64,000 nucleotides of DNA. Source: Muriicola sp. Z0-33. Its GTDB lineage: Bacteria; Bacteroidota; Bacteroidia; Flavobacteriales; Flavobacteriaceae. Each line of letters opens with the position of its first letter. Within the stretch, counting starts at the first letter, position 1. Where the stretch lies: positions 62,001 through 126,000 of the forward strand of contig NZ_JAFMPW010000003.1 of the NCBI RefSeq assembly GCF_026126425.1. Reading direction: 5' to 3'. Below, piece after piece: positions 63,269-64,000 of this stretch. A model generated the notes under the pieces. It was given only the letters and a program-made list of their open reading frames with translations, ran no database searches and was not told the DNA's origin. The position numbers and the translations under genes were made by a program.

Positions 63269-64000
63269 ATGAATTCAGAGGATGTAAAGGCAGTTAAAAG
63301 ACTTTTATCTGAACCACAGAAAATTGTTATCGTACCGCACAAAAATCCGGACGGGGATGCCATTGGATCTACCCTTGGCCTCTGCCATTATTTAAACAAA
63401 CTAGGACACGATGCTACCGTAGTGAGCCCTAACGACTTTCCACAATTCCTGAAATGGATGCCAGGCAGTGAATTGATAGTTAATTTTGAGAAAGACAATT
63501 CTTTGGCCCTCAAATTAATTACTGGGGCAACAATAATATGTACCCTGGATTTTAATCACCTAAGCAGAATTGGTCAAATGCAACAAAGTCTGGAAGCATC
63601 CCGGGCAGATTTTATAATGATAGACCATCACCAGGCACCGGCAGATTATGCCCTAATAACCTACTCTGATGTTAGTATGAGTTCTACCTGTGAGATGGTG
63701 TACAATTTTATTGAAGCCCTGGGAGGAAGGGGCAGTATCACCCCCGAAATAGCCAATTGTCTGTATGCCGGGATAATGACAGATACCGGTTCTTTTAAAT
63801 TCTCTTCCACCACATCCAGAACCCATCGGGTAATTGCGGCGCTCATAGACCAAGGTGCAGATAATACACAAGTACATCACAATATCTATGACAGCAATAG
63901 TTCGGACAGAGTTCGGCTATTGGGCTGTGCTCTGGGAAATATGGTGCTGCTAAAAGAATATAACACGGCTTACATTACTTTAAGTCAGGAAGAGTTGGAT
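63269..64000 (+). CDS. nrnA: DHH-family phosphoesterase (NrnA-like), C-terminus outside window
   Basis: The frame is open for 244 residues to the window edge. The DHH motifs are complete: VPHKNPDGDAIGSTLGL (27-40 region), CTLDFNHLSRIG, MIDHHQAPADY with the DHH triad, and YAGIMTDTGSFKFSSTTSRT. NrnA proteins degrade short RNA oligonucleotides and pAp. The missing part should hold the DHHA1 substrate domain (normal length about 330-340). The start is set by the -7 box immediately upstream. Confidence 0.93.
   Translation, partial: MNSEDVKAVKRLLSEPQKIVIVPHKNPDGDAIGSTLGLCHYLNKLGHDATVVSPNDFPQFLKWMPGSELIVNFEKDNSLALKLITGATIICTLDFNHLSRIGQMQQSLEASRADFIMIDHHQAPADYALITYSDVSMSSTCEMVYNFIEALGGRGSITPEIANCLYAGIMTDTGSFKFSSTTSRTHRVIAALIDQGADNTQVHHNIYDSNSSDRVRLLGCALGNMVLLKEYNTAYITLSQEELD

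Noticed and set aside
1-64000. tRNA, rRNA, CRISPR arrays, insertion sequences, prophage genes
   Set aside because: No cloverleaf-like segment, direct-repeat/spacer series, transposase, integrase or terminal inverted repeats were recognised by eye.

Overview
The window reads as a chromosome segment of a marine-type Flavobacteriaceae bacterium (Bacteroidota). The evidence is a giant SprB-repeat surface protein with a type IX secretion type-B sorting domain, Bacteroidota-only families (DUF6090, DUF6122, DUF5683, CbpM, split methylmalonyl-CoA mutase), many TAnnTTTG -7 promoter boxes instead of sigma70 -10 boxes, A-rich leaders with no Shine-Dalgarno, and moderately AT-rich DNA. No rRNA, tRNA, CRISPR array, insertion sequence or prophage was seen.

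Layout. 1-1516: a PAS/PAS histidine kinase running off the left edge. 1602-2009: a TerB-like protein, then an 0.8 kb gap with two hairpins and a Crp/Fnr-like site. 2820-5871: an adaptor/FtsX-permease/ABC-ATPase transporter operon. 5900-8670 (minus): a TSUP permease, patatin, CbpA and CbpM operon, with a second Crp/Fnr-like site placed where a class II activator would sit. 8804-9892: a membrane class III nucleotide cyclase. 10256-10842: a tandem array of three near-identical 37-residue basic proteins plus a diverged fourth, closed by a strong terminator; I recognise no family for it. 11209-11591: the relic of an acyltransferase-3 gene that still has a good promoter, followed by a DUF6090 membrane protein.

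12440-23205 is a catabolic region: a di-haem cytochrome c peroxidase, a ThuA-like protein, a DUF6807 protein, two Gfo/Idh/MocA oxidoreductases, an SDR of the mannonate-oxidoreductase type, mannonate dehydratase, an AGE-family epimerase and a TIM-barrel isomerase. Together they suggest oxidative attack on glycosides or uronates ending in 2-keto-3-deoxygluconate. 23410-31752 is the 2780-residue surface protein. 31892-33443 holds a PQQ-type sugar dehydrogenase and a cytochrome c.

33461-42685 is a nearly complete peptidoglycan-sugar recycling island: MurQ and a DeoR regulator on one strand; a NagB/PIG-L fusion, a GH10-like lipoprotein, an AmpG-like importer, a GH3 NagZ-like enzyme and AnmK on the other. 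No separate nagA is present, and the deacetylase-like domain fused to NagB could fill that step.

42751-64000 is conserved flavobacterial housekeeping: uridine kinase, an FtsB/DivIC-like protein, the two methylmalonyl-CoA mutase subunits, ParA, ParB, a DUF5683 protein, DapB, signal peptidase I, WbqC, DUF6122; then on the minus strand an endonuclease/exonuclease/phosphatase protein, two rhomboid proteases, MutL (endonuclease motifs not recognisable), a small membrane protein, RibH and a TPR protein; then RecF, a lipoprotein, a DUF721 protein, nucleoside diphosphate kinase, a PhoD-like phosphatase and the start of an NrnA-like DHH phosphoesterase cut by the right edge. The best candidate for something undescribed is the small-protein array at 10256-10842, with twin operator-like repeats upstream.
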